This document shows, in pieces, positions 38,094-46,916 of a stretch of DNA of 64,000 nt. Position 1 is the stretch's first letter, and every line of letters starts with the position of its first letter. The translations under genes were made by a program, and so were the position numbers. Source of the stretch: Dyella japonica A8 (GTDB taxonomy: Bacteria; Pseudomonadota; Gammaproteobacteria; Xanthomonadales; Rhodanobacteraceae); NCBI RefSeq assembly GCF_000725385.1, contig NZ_CP008884.1, positions 1,302,001-1,366,000 on the forward strand, read 5' to 3'. The notes under the pieces are model-generated. The model searched no databases and had not been told where the DNA came from. It worked only from the letters and a program-made list of their open reading frames with translations.

Positions 38094-38689
38094 TGAAGCG
38101 CTTGCTGACGCTGTTCTTGCTTGGGCTGCTGTCGGTGGCGGCCCATGCCGTCGGCGACGATAGCGGTCGGGGCGTGATGGCCTACGGCAAAGCGGATCGG
38201 GATGTTCCCGGCTGGGCCATCACGACGGATCTTCCCGATGGCTGGACCCGCGATTGCTGCATGTACGCCAAGGCCATCGGCGTCAATCTTGTCCTGTATC
38301 AGGGTGAGTGGACGGGGGACCCGGAGCGGGTGATGGTGCTAAACGTATGGCCGTCCAAACTCTCCTCGCTCGAGGCTGAGTTGCAGGATGATCGGCACCA
38401 CTATCTTGGCCGAGATCCGGCTGCGAAAGTGGGTGCGATTGCCATCGACAACAAGTCGATGACGTGTCGCGGCGTGCACTATGAAGGCGCTGACCACAAG
38501 GACGATCTGGTCGTTTTCTGCGATCCAGGCCTCGCAACCGGCGTCCGTCTCAGTTGGTCGATGACGTTGGCCCATGACGATCCCCGCAAAGCGGAACTCA
38601 TAGCGTTGTTCCAGCGGGTGGTCGATCAGTCGAAATATCTTAAGTATTCGGATGAAACGCATGGCGCCGGAACCAAGGCGGGCCGTTAG
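38093..38689 (+). CDS. Secreted protein coupled to PdsR, unknown function
   Basis: A 198-aa precursor starting at ATG 38093 (MKRLLTLFLLGLLSVAAHAV), whose ATG overlaps the pdsR stop (TGATG), implying coupled translation. The signal peptide is clear. The mature part contains five cysteines (DCCMYAK, TCRGVHY and FCDPG), so disulfides are probable, and has a DLPDGWTRDCC start similar to periplasmic binding folds. It could be the extracytoplasmic signal or partner sensed by PdsS, whose gene follows 279 bp downstream. Family not recognised. Confidence 0.72.
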   Translation: MKRLLTLFLLGLLSVAAHAVGDDSGRGVMAYGKADRDVPGWAITTDLPDGWTRDCCMYAKAIGVNLVLYQGEWTGDPERVMVLNVWPSKLSSLEAELQDDRHHYLGRDPAAKVGAIAIDNKSMTCRGVHYEGADHKDDLVVFCDPGLATGVRLSWSMTLAHDDPRKAELIALFQRVVDQSKYLKYSDETHGAGTKAGR

Positions 38690-38762
38690 AGAAGGCGGGC
38701 CATTAGAAGTGCGCTTGCCTGCACGTTTGCATGTTCTCGCCGTCAGCGGCCTAGCCTCTCAT

Positions 38763-38861
38763 CGTCATCCCTGCGAAAGCAGGGATCCAGCGCCTTCCGC
38801 CCTTGTTTTGCGCCATAAAGGCATTGGATGACCAGCCATTCGGCTGTTGAAAGACGCCTCC
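38763..38861. repeat. CGTCATCC palindrome and GGATGACCAGCCAT repeat, second copies
   Basis: A CGTCATCCCTGCG.../GGGATCCAG palindrome (38763-38790) and, 35 bp later, the TTGGATGACCAGCCATTCGG repeat (38825-38861), both also found at 1941 and 2794. They lie between the secreted-protein gene and the pdsS kinase gene. Confidence 0.72.
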
Positions 38862-38968
38862 TGTTTTCGCAGGGGTGACGGCGAGGGAAGTGCGGCGGAG
38901 AGGGGGCACAAGAAGCGCACTCATTTCCTCCGACGACTTTTACCGTCCCGCCTACTATCGTTCTGTCC

Positions 38969-40972
38969 ATGTCCCTTCGCCACAAGCTCCTGCTCGTCGC
39001 CCTCTGCACGCTGGCCCTGCCGGCGACCGGCTGGCTGTACGTGCGCCAGATGGAAACCCTGCTGCGCGAAGGCCAGGCACAGGCGCTCACCGCGTCGGCG
39101 CGTGCGATGGCACGCAGCCTGGTGGTCACCGACGCACCGCTGCCCCCGGCCGGGCCGGTGTGGTACGTGCAGTCGGCCGCCAACCCCATCACCGTCGATG
39201 GCTATGGCGACGACTGGGCGCCACTGACACCGTGGAGCCAGCCGCTGGACAACCGCGGCAAGCTGCTGCTCGCGCAGGACGCGGAGTGGCTCTACCTGTA
39301 CGCCGATGTGCGCGGCGCGCTGCGCACGCGCGCCGATGCCGACGACGCCACTGCCCTGCGTGCCGACCACCTGGTGCTCAGCCTGGGCAAGGGTGGCCAG
39401 TCGCGCCGCTTCCTGATCGCCAGTTCCGCACCCGGCCTGGTCACGGCCCTTCCGCTCGATCCGCCGGTGGAGGGCTTGCCGGCACGCCTCACCGCGCAAT
39501 GGCAGGAAGACGGCAGTGGCTATCGCGTGGAACTGCGGGTGCCGCGCAACAACGTCGACGCGCTGGGGCTGGCGGTATTCGATCCGGCGACCGGCGGCGA
39601 TCCCGAGGCGGTGAAGAGCCGCCCGCTGGTGACCTACTCCACGCCGCTGTCGAAGGAACTGGGCCTGCTGGCGCTCGATGGCGTGCAGGCGCGCGTACTG
39701 GCACCGCAAGGCTGGTTGCTGGCACAGACGGGACGCCTCAACACGCCGGCAACCACCCCGGGCGAGCAGCCGGGCTGGTTCGCTGCGTTGGTTTATCGCT
39801 CGCTGTTTGCCAACCGGGTCGACGACGCCGAGCTGTGGACGCAGGACGTGCCACGGCTCGATGGCGCCCAGGTGCGCGAGGCCAGCGACGGCCGGCCAGC
39901 CACGCTGTGGCGACAAGGTGAAGCGCGCGGCAGCGTGGTGCTGGCCGCGGCCGTGCCTATCGAGCGGGATGGCCAGGTACGCGGCGTGCTGCTGCTGGAG
40001 CAGGCCAGCCGCGCCGTGCCGCTGCTGGCCAACCGCGCCCTGCTGGGCCTGCTGCTGACGAGTTTCGGCGTGCTGCTGGTGGCGGGCGCGATCCTGCTGA
40101 TCTTCGCCACGCGCCTGAGTATTCGCCTCGGGCGCCTGCGTGATGCCGCCGAGCGCGCGCAATTGAACGATGGACGTCTGGACGGCCCATTCCCCATGAC
40201 CGCCGCGGAGGACGAGATCGGCGACCTCGCGCGCAGCTTCGAGCGCCTGTTCGAGGTGGTGGGCGGTTACACCGACTACCTGCGCACGCTGGCGTCCAAG
40301 CTTTCCCACGAACTGAACACGCCGCTGGCGATCGTGAAGTCGTCGCTGGACAACCTGGAGCACGCCCTGCAGGCCGGCAACGCCATGCCGCCCGATGCGC
40401 AGCCCTATATGCAGCGTGCCCGCGACGGCGTGGCGCGGCTGGGTGCGCTGGTGCGAGCCATGAGCGAAGCCAGCCGCATGGAGCGTGCGATTGCCGCCGC
40501 CGAACCCGAAGACGTCGACCTGGTCGAAGTGGTACGCGGCTGCGGCGAAGCCTACCGCCCGCTGGCCGGCACCAGGCGCCTGGAAACCGTGTTGCCCGAC
40601 GAGCCGCTGACCATGCACTGCGCGCCCGAACTCATCGCGCAGGCGCTGGACAAGCTGTTCGACAACGCGCTGTCGTTCACGCCCGACGGTGGCTGGCTGC
40701 GCCTGGCGTTGCGCGCCACCAGCTTCGGCGCGGAGATCGAACTGGCGAACCAGGGGCCGCCGTTGCCGGCAGCGATGCAGGGCCGCCTGTTTGATTCGCT
40801 GGTGAGCCTGCGCGACAAGGCCACGCCGGGTGATGCACCGCATCTTGGCCTGGGGCTTTACGTGGTGCGTCTGGTCGCCGAGCGTCACGGCGGCGTGGCG
40901 ATGGCTCGCAACCTTGAGGACGGCGTGGCATTCACCCTGCAGCTGCATGGCATGCCGCGACAGCGGCTGTAA
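38969..40972 (+). CDS. pdsS: Sensor histidine kinase of the proteobacterial dedicated sortase type
   Basis: A 667-aa membrane kinase. TM1 is at about residues 7-22 and TM2 at about 360-380. The large periplasmic region begins with a CBM9-like domain (YVQSAANPITVDGYGDDWAP), typical of this kinase type. HAMP (RLSIRLGRLRDAAERAQLND), then the H box with His447 in LASKLSHELNTPLAIV and the ATPase domain (FDNALSFTPDGGWLRL N box, HLGLGLYVVRLVAERHGG G2 box). With pdsR it matches the TIGRFAM PdsS/PdsR pair, which elsewhere neighbours a sortase and an LPXTG protein; neither is seen here. Confidence 0.83.
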   Translation: MSLRHKLLLVALCTLALPATGWLYVRQMETLLREGQAQALTASARAMARSLVVTDAPLPPAGPVWYVQSAANPITVDGYGDDWAPLTPWSQPLDNRGKLLLAQDAEWLYLYADVRGALRTRADADDATALRADHLVLSLGKGGQSRRFLIASSAPGLVTALPLDPPVEGLPARLTAQWQEDGSGYRVELRVPRNNVDALGLAVFDPATGGDPEAVKSRPLVTYSTPLSKELGLLALDGVQARVLAPQGWLLAQTGRLNTPATTPGEQPGWFAALVYRSLFANRVDDAELWTQDVPRLDGAQVREASDGRPATLWRQGEARGSVVLAAAVPIERDGQVRGVLLLEQASRAVPLLANRALLGLLLTSFGVLLVAGAILLIFATRLSIRLGRLRDAAERAQLNDGRLDGPFPMTAAEDEIGDLARSFERLFEVVGGYTDYLRTLASKLSHELNTPLAIVKSSLDNLEHALQAGNAMPPDAQPYMQRARDGVARLGALVRAMSEASRMERAIAAAEPEDVDLVEVVRGCGEAYRPLAGTRRLETVLPDEPLTMHCAPELIAQALDKLFDNALSFTPDGGWLRLALRATSFGAEIELANQGPPLPAAMQGRLFDSLVSLRDKATPGDAPHLGLGLYVVRLVAERHGGVAMARNLEDGVAFTLQLHGMPRQRL

Positions 40973-40996
40973 TGCTTCGCGCGGTTTTCGTCTTTG

Positions 40997-41073
40997 GTGG
41001 GAGCGCACCCTGTGCGCGACTCGATCTCGGCACTGCCTCGCAAGATTGAGTCGCGCACAGGGTGCGCTCCCAC
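40997..41073. repeat. REP doublet 5
   Basis: Left arm from 40997 (GTGGGAGCGCACCCTGTGCG...) and inverted arm 41050-41073. It lies between the convergent pdsS and the 405-aa protein gene. Confidence 0.92.
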
Positions 41074-41092
41074 AGGTGGCTGATGCCAGGTT

Positions 41093-42310
41093 TTACTTCA
41101 TCTCCCCCAGCGTCCAGCCACCGCCCCCCGGCATCACCGCAAACTGCCGCACGCTGGTTGCCGCGCAGCTGGCTGGCTGGTCGGTGCATTGGGCCAGCGT
41201 GACGCGCAGGTGCTGGTCGTCCACCAGGTCGAAATTCGTGAGCCTGTTACTGGCCATGCCGGCGGCCTTGTCGAGTACGGTGCCGATGAACACGCCGTTG
41301 CGGAACACATAGAGCTGCAGCGCGCTGGGCTGGCATTGCTGGTCGACGGCAACGGCTGCTTCGGCCACGTAGGTATCGCCCTTGCGCTGGGCGCGGCCGG
41401 TGAGGAGCCGCTCGCCGGTGAGCAGGAAGCGGTCCTCGTCGTTCTTCGGCGTGGCGGTCTGCGCCATGCACTGGGCCGTGGCGGCAGCCCCGGGGCCACC
41501 GGCCTGCAACGGCTTCAATGGCCGTGGCACGTAGGGTTGCTGCACCACTGGCGTGGTGGCGGGGCGTTGCATCCACAGCACCAGTGCGAGCGCGCTCACC
41601 GCCACGGCGGCCACGGCGATGGCGCGTCCCCGCAGCGTCGGTCGCGGAAACAGGTAGACCAGGGCGCACAGCGCCACCAGCAGGGCGAAGGGCGACAGGA
41701 CATGCCAATGCAGCGCAGCCACCCCGAGCACCGCGGCAAACACCGCTGCCAGGGAGAGCGATTTCTTCACCGGCCTGGCGGCGGCAGCCGCCGGCAGGGG
41801 CGGTGGCAGGACCGGTTCCGCTGGCGGCGTTTCGGATAGTGCGGCCGCGGCGTCATCCGCGCTTTCGCCAGCCTCCGGAACAGGGTGCACGGAGGCGCTC
41901 GCCTGCATCGGCAGCGGCGGCGGTTCCGGACCGGCCGGTGCCGGCTCCCAGTTGAACCAGGTCTGGCCGCCGTCGTGGCACCACTGATCGCCCGCTTCGG
42001 CATAGCAGCCCAGCGCTTCCTCGGGCAGTGGGCCGCGTACCTGGTTGTCGCGGCGCAGCCAGACCAGGCGGTCGCCATCCGGCCAGGCGTCAGCCTCCAC
42101 GCCCATGCCACGCAACTGCGCGACCTGTGCCTGGGCGGTGTCGGCATCGAGGCCGCGGCGGATGATCAGGGGCGCCCGCGAGAACACACGCTCGCGAAAC
42201 CCCGCCATTTCCATGCCGAAGGCGGCGGCCATGCGCGCATGCACGGCCGTCGGATCCTGCCCGTCGAGCAGGCGGCCGGAAAGTACCAGGCAACGGTGGT
42301 CCATACCCAT
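41093..42310 (-). CDS. Membrane protein with GYF-like and LppP/LprE-like parts, unknown function
   Basis: A 405-aa protein starting at ATG 42310 (AGGGGGAA six bases upstream). Residues 1-110 are soluble, with a CLVLSGRLLDGQDPTAVHAR start and a WLRRDNQVRGPLPEEAL segment resembling a GYF_2 domain. A Pro/Ala-rich linker follows, then two to three hydrophobic helices (about 190-260, ALHWHVLSPFALLVALCAL). The C-terminal domain (about 285-405) has three cysteines and LYVFRNGVFIGTVLDKAAG, loosely like the LppP/LprE fold. Such cytoplasm-membrane-periplasm designs are common for envelope regulators, but no role is assigned. Confidence 0.72.
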   Translation of the reverse strand: MGMDHRCLVLSGRLLDGQDPTAVHARMAAAFGMEMAGFRERVFSRAPLIIRRGLDADTAQAQVAQLRGMGVEADAWPDGDRLVWLRRDNQVRGPLPEEALGCYAEAGDQWCHDGGQTWFNWEPAPAGPEPPPLPMQASASVHPVPEAGESADDAAAALSETPPAEPVLPPPLPAAAAARPVKKSLSLAAVFAAVLGVAALHWHVLSPFALLVALCALVYLFPRPTLRGRAIAVAAVAVSALALVLWMQRPATTPVVQQPYVPRPLKPLQAGGPGAAATAQCMAQTATPKNDEDRFLLTGERLLTGRAQRKGDTYVAEAAVAVDQQCQPSALQLYVFRNGVFIGTVLDKAAGMASNRLTNFDLVDDQHLRVTLAQCTDQPASCAATSVRQFAVMPGGGGWTLGEMK

Positions 42311-42455
42311 CGATTCCCCCTGCGGGTGCCTTCGTGTGCACCAGGGCCCCAAGGTTAGGCGTGCCAGCGTGACCGGACAAGCGGGTACAGGCTTCGGTTC
42401 GGCCTCGTCCTGCGCCTACAATGGTCGTTCAAGCTTGGCCATCCGGATCCCCTAC

Positions 42456-43931
<1,476 letters not shown>

Positions 43932-43933
43932 AC

Positions 43934-44629
43934 ATGCGCGGCGTCCGGCGGGGAGCCATGTGGCTGGGTCTTGGCAGCACCTTGCTGCTCACGCCGGTGC
44001 ATGCGCGCGAACCCGACGCGTTGCCGCTATGGCATGACGACGCCACCTCGCGACTCGAAGCGCTGGCGTTGCTGCAATCGCTAAACGCTGAGCTACTCAG
44101 CCATCCCAGCGCCACGCTCACGCTGGAACGCTGGTGCGGTGCGCATCATCTGGCGCCGGAGGCGAAGGTGGTTGCCGAGCGCGTGCAGGGCGAAGACAAA
44201 CCGTTGCCGGCCGATGCGCGCGACCAGCTGCAGATCGGCACCGACGAACCCGTGCGCTATCGGCGCGTGCAGCTCGCTTGTGGTGGGCACGTATTGTCCG
44301 AGGCCGACAACTGGTATGTGCCATCGCGCCTGACCGAGGCGATGAACCACGAACTCGATACCACCGACACGCCGTTCGGCAAGGTGGTGCAGGCGCTGCA
44401 TTTCCGTCGCCAGACCCTGTCGGCGGAGTTGCTGTGGTCGCCCTTGCCGCAGGGCCGGGAGAACGAGGCATCGCTGCCGGCATCCCGTGGCGCGACGCTG
44501 GTCATGCCGCACCACGTGCTGCAGCATCGCGCGTTGTTGTTCGACCAGTCCAACCGGCCTTTCAGCCTCGTGGTCGAGAGTTACACCTCACAGGTGCTTG
44601 CCTTCGCACCACCCGGGTATCGGCCATAG
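43934..44629 (+). CDS. Exported protein, possible chorismate-lyase-fold member
   Basis: A 231-aa precursor starting two bases after the trpE stop, with a signal peptide (ending LLLTPVHAREP). The body contains the block RYRRVQLACGGHVLSEADNWY and then VPSRLTEAMNHELDTTDTPFG..., and near the end VLQHRALLFDQSNRPFSLVVESY. These elements resemble the UbiC/UTRA (chorismate lyase) fold, which has a beta-sheet with such conserved Arg and NWYVP-like segments. If true, proximity to trpE (another chorismate enzyme) is notable, but the export signal argues against a cytosolic ubiquinone role. Similarity is from memory, low to moderate certainty. Confidence 0.62.
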   Translation: MRGVRRGAMWLGLGSTLLLTPVHAREPDALPLWHDDATSRLEALALLQSLNAELLSHPSATLTLERWCGAHHLAPEAKVVAERVQGEDKPLPADARDQLQIGTDEPVRYRRVQLACGGHVLSEADNWYVPSRLTEAMNHELDTTDTPFGKVVQALHFRRQTLSAELLWSPLPQGRENEASLPASRGATLVMPHHVLQHRALLFDQSNRPFSLVVESYTSQVLAFAPPGYRP

Positions 44630-44850
44630 GCCGTATGGCATCGGCCATAAGGCAGATATCCGGCCTCTCGTTTTTCGCGAGCTTCTTCGATGAGAATGCA
44701 CGGGCGCAGTCACAGGGGGCTGACTGCCTTTGCATCGGCTGTTGACCCACGACGCGTTCGCGCCAGGTGGGCACGATGCATACCACGCCTCCTGTTTGTA
44801 TCCCGCGCTACGGGGCATCCAAGGGGGAGTGCCCGGCGAAGGCGTGGGAC

Positions 44851-45008
44851 CCCAAGGGATGCACTGATCCGTTTGCCAAGGACGACACCGGTTCGGTTGG
44901 GCCACGGCTTCGCGTCGTCCCGTCGTAGGCAGGACGCCCATCGAGACGATGCGATGCGAAGTCGTGACCCAACCGAACCGGCCCTGCGGATAGGGTGCAG
45001 GCCTTGGG
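44851..45008. repeat. Large imperfect palindromic element
   Basis: The inner arms are 30 bp each (44888-44917 and 44952-44981) and match at 27 of 30 positions when inverted; the left arm begins CCGGTTCGGTTGGG. Outer arms (CCCAAGGGATGCACTGATCCG at the left, and CGGATAGGGTGCAGGCCTTGGG at the right) also match partly. The 34-base spacer could form the loop. The same type of sequence is likely to recur elsewhere in such genomes. No gene is visible in 44630-45044 otherwise. Confidence 0.78.
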
Positions 45009-45044
45009 TGAACCGGTCAGGGCATTCCCGGTCAGGGGAATGAC

Positions 45045-45740
45045 ATGAAGCAGGTATGGAAGAAGGGCGCGGTGATCGCGTGTGCCTTGAGCGTGTCCGC
45101 GTGCGCGTCCATCGTCGGTGGCCGTTACCAGAACATCCAGGTGGAAACGCGCGCTGCCGACCAGAGCATTCGTGCCGACTGCACGTTGAGCAATGGCGAG
45201 GGACAGGTGCGCGTGATGACGCCGGGCACCGCGACGGTGCATCGTTCGTCCCACGACCTCAACGTGAGCTGCCAGAAAGACGGCAAGCAGATTGGCCAGC
45301 AGTCTTACGACTCGAGCATTCGTGGCCTGGTGTGGGGCAACATCGTCTTTGGCGGCCTGATCGGCATCGTGGTCGATTTCTCTGACGGCGCGTCGCATCA
45401 CTATCCGGACAAGGTCAGCGTGATGGTGCCTTCGTCTTATGTCGCCGCCACCTCCACTCCCATCAGCAACGACACCGCGCCGTCGGGTAGCCATGCCGCG
45501 CCATCGTCGGCGGGAACGGACGGCCTGGCCAGCCTCGATGGCCGCATCAGCAAGTCGATGTTCAACGCCGCGCAGAACGTGGCGGCCGCCCATCAGTGCG
45601 ATCGCGCCATCCACGTGGTGATGGTGGATGGGCAACGGGCGATGTTCCGCTCGCAGTGCGCCGCGACAGGCGACGTGCAGATCGAATGCGCGGGCGATGC
45701 CTGCGTGGTCATGCAGCCGGCCGGCGTCGCGAGCAACTGA
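45045..45740 (+). CDS. Lipoprotein, unknown function
   Basis: A 231-aa protein with lipobox LSVSAC (Cys19) and GGGGAA just before the ATG. It continues with SIVGGRYQNIQVETRAADQSI, a beta-sandwich-like domain with two Cys (ADCTLSN, NVSCQKD), a hydrophobic segment (GLVWGNIVFGGLIGIVVDF, about 103-121) and a Ser/Thr/Ala linker. The C-terminal part has three more cysteines (HQCDRAI, SQCAATGDVQIECAGDACVV). The middle hydrophobic stretch preceded by a lipoprotein N-terminus resembles the phage-like lipoprotein/YidD-type fold of small exported proteins. Function unknown. Confidence 0.75.
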   Translation: MKQVWKKGAVIACALSVSACASIVGGRYQNIQVETRAADQSIRADCTLSNGEGQVRVMTPGTATVHRSSHDLNVSCQKDGKQIGQQSYDSSIRGLVWGNIVFGGLIGIVVDFSDGASHHYPDKVSVMVPSSYVAATSTPISNDTAPSGSHAAPSSAGTDGLASLDGRISKSMFNAAQNVAAAHQCDRAIHVVMVDGQRAMFRSQCAATGDVQIECAGDACVVMQPAGVASN

Positions 45741-45899
45741 GCGGCGCGGCGCTGCCTAGCGCAAGACGGGGGAGCCGGCCAGCGGTCGGCTTCCTCGTGG
45801 CTTTCAGAGAGATCCCATATTTTCGCCCGATAGCAGGAAATAGCTTGTAGGAACCTCGGATCACGTCTGTGGGAATAACCCGCAGGCCGGAGTTCTCAC

Positions 45900-46133
45900 A
45901 TGCTTACCCACGCTATCGAATATCTCGTCGTGCGCCAGCACGGTGGTGGCTGGGCCGTACTGCGCGGCCATGCCCCGATCGGCCGTCGCTACGCCCTGGC
46001 TGATGCATTGGATTTCGCCACCCAGCTCGCCGAATGCGAGGCCGCGCAGGGCAGGCATGCCACGCGCGTGTTGATGGATCAACGGGACCTTGGCGAACTG
46101 CCGGGCGGCGGGCAGTGGCGACGCGCGGCCTGA
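45900..46133 (+). CDS. Small cytoplasmic protein, unknown function
   Basis: A 77-aa protein starting MLTHAIEYLVVRQHGGGWAV; CGGAG lies about 9 bases upstream of ATG 45900. The pattern VVRQHGGGWAVLRGHAPIGRRYALADALDFATQLA with alternating strand and helix is like DUF2188-type small proteins that carry a WxV-x-R-G motif. Coding bias supports translation. It stands alone, 159 bp after the lipoprotein, convergent with the dipeptidase. Confidence 0.6.
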   Translation: MLTHAIEYLVVRQHGGGWAVLRGHAPIGRRYALADALDFATQLAECEAAQGRHATRVLMDQRDLGELPGGGQWRRAA

Positions 46134-46196
46134 GTCGGGGCTGTGGCGATCACCAATGCGACCTTGCGCATAAGCTGCCGCTCCGGCGATCCGGAC

Positions 46197-46916
46197 TCAC
46201 TGCACGGGCACGTCGTAGATGAGGTCGGGCGTGGGTTCGGGGCTGAGCGTGTAATGCCACCATTCCATCGCATAGTTGCGGAAGCCTTCGCGTTCCATGG
46301 CGTGCTTGAGCCGCTCGCGGTTGGCGTGCTGAGTGGCGGTGGCATCCGGCGAGTCGGTGTTGGCGAGCGTGCCGAAATAGTCGAAATCCGTGCCCATATC
46401 GAGCGGCGCGCAGTGCGTATCCGCGGCGTCGCATTGCATCAGGGTGAGATCCACCGTGGCGCCGCGACTGTGGCCTGAGACCGGTGCGATGTAGTCACCC
46501 AGCAGCTTGCTCTTGTCCAGCGTGGGGTAGTGCGTGGCCTTGGTGCGCTGGTCCGCGAGGTCGCCAGCCCAGCGCACGAAATGCTGCACCGCGCGCGCCG
46601 GGCGATAACAGTCGAACAGCTCAAGGCGTTGGTGTTGTGCGCGCAGGTCGCGCTCCACCCTGGCCAGGGCGTCGGCCGCCGGTTGGAGCAGCAGGCACTT
46701 GGGCGCGAGATAGCCATCCACCGGCGTGCCGACGAAGTTGTCGCTGCCGGCGTATTTGATGTCCTCGGCGATATCCGGGGCGAGCCTGCGAATATCGACC
46801 AGTCCTGCCTGTGCCGGCGTGGTCGCGGGCGACAGGTGCGGGGTGCCGTCGGCGTGGACCAGGTTGGCCAGCGCGATCAACGCGCATGCCAGTGGAAGTC
46901 GTCGGTGCTCAATCAC
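46197..46916 (-). CDS. ddpX: D-alanyl-D-alanine dipeptidase (VanX/DdpX type, M15D)
   Basis: A 239-aa precursor that cleaves D-Ala-D-Ala released from murein peptides. Start GTG 46916 is preferred (GGGAG seven bases upstream, and a signal peptide VIEHRRLPLACALIALANL...VHA follows), though ATG 46922 or 46955 are alternatives. The zinc motif SGHSRGATVDLT holds His149 and Asp156, and MEWWHYT holds Glu218 and His221, the VanX ligand/catalytic set. The signal peptide predicts a periplasmic enzyme. It overlaps the preceding hydrolase gene, so the two are coupled. Not a vancomycin-resistance operon: no vanA or vanH-like neighbours. Confidence 0.93.
   Translation of the reverse strand: MIEHRRLPLACALIALANLVHADGTPHLSPATTPAQAGLVDIRRLAPDIAEDIKYAGSDNFVGTPVDGYLAPKCLLLQPAADALARVERDLRAQHQRLELFDCYRPARAVQHFVRWAGDLADQRTKATHYPTLDKSKLLGDYIAPVSGHSRGATVDLTLMQCDAADTHCAPLDMGTDFDYFGTLANTDSPDATATQHANRERLKHAMEREGFRNYAMEWWHYTLSPEPTPDLIYDVPVQ

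Noticed and set aside
37025..38689. A 554-codon plus-strand frame overlapping pdsR
   Set aside because: Only the last 198 codons (from 38093) are protein-like and carry a signal peptide; the rest is an Arg/His/Pro-rich shadow of the pdsR gene and its upstream region.
42355..42455. A tryptophan attenuator leader peptide upstream of trpE
   Set aside because: No short ORF with tandem Trp codons and no terminator/antiterminator hairpin pair was seen in the 100 bp before trpE.
46197..46916. Vancomycin-resistance vanX
   Set aside because: The family fits, but there are no vanH/vanA/vanS/vanR partners, the protein has a signal peptide and the neighbours are murein-peptide enzymes.
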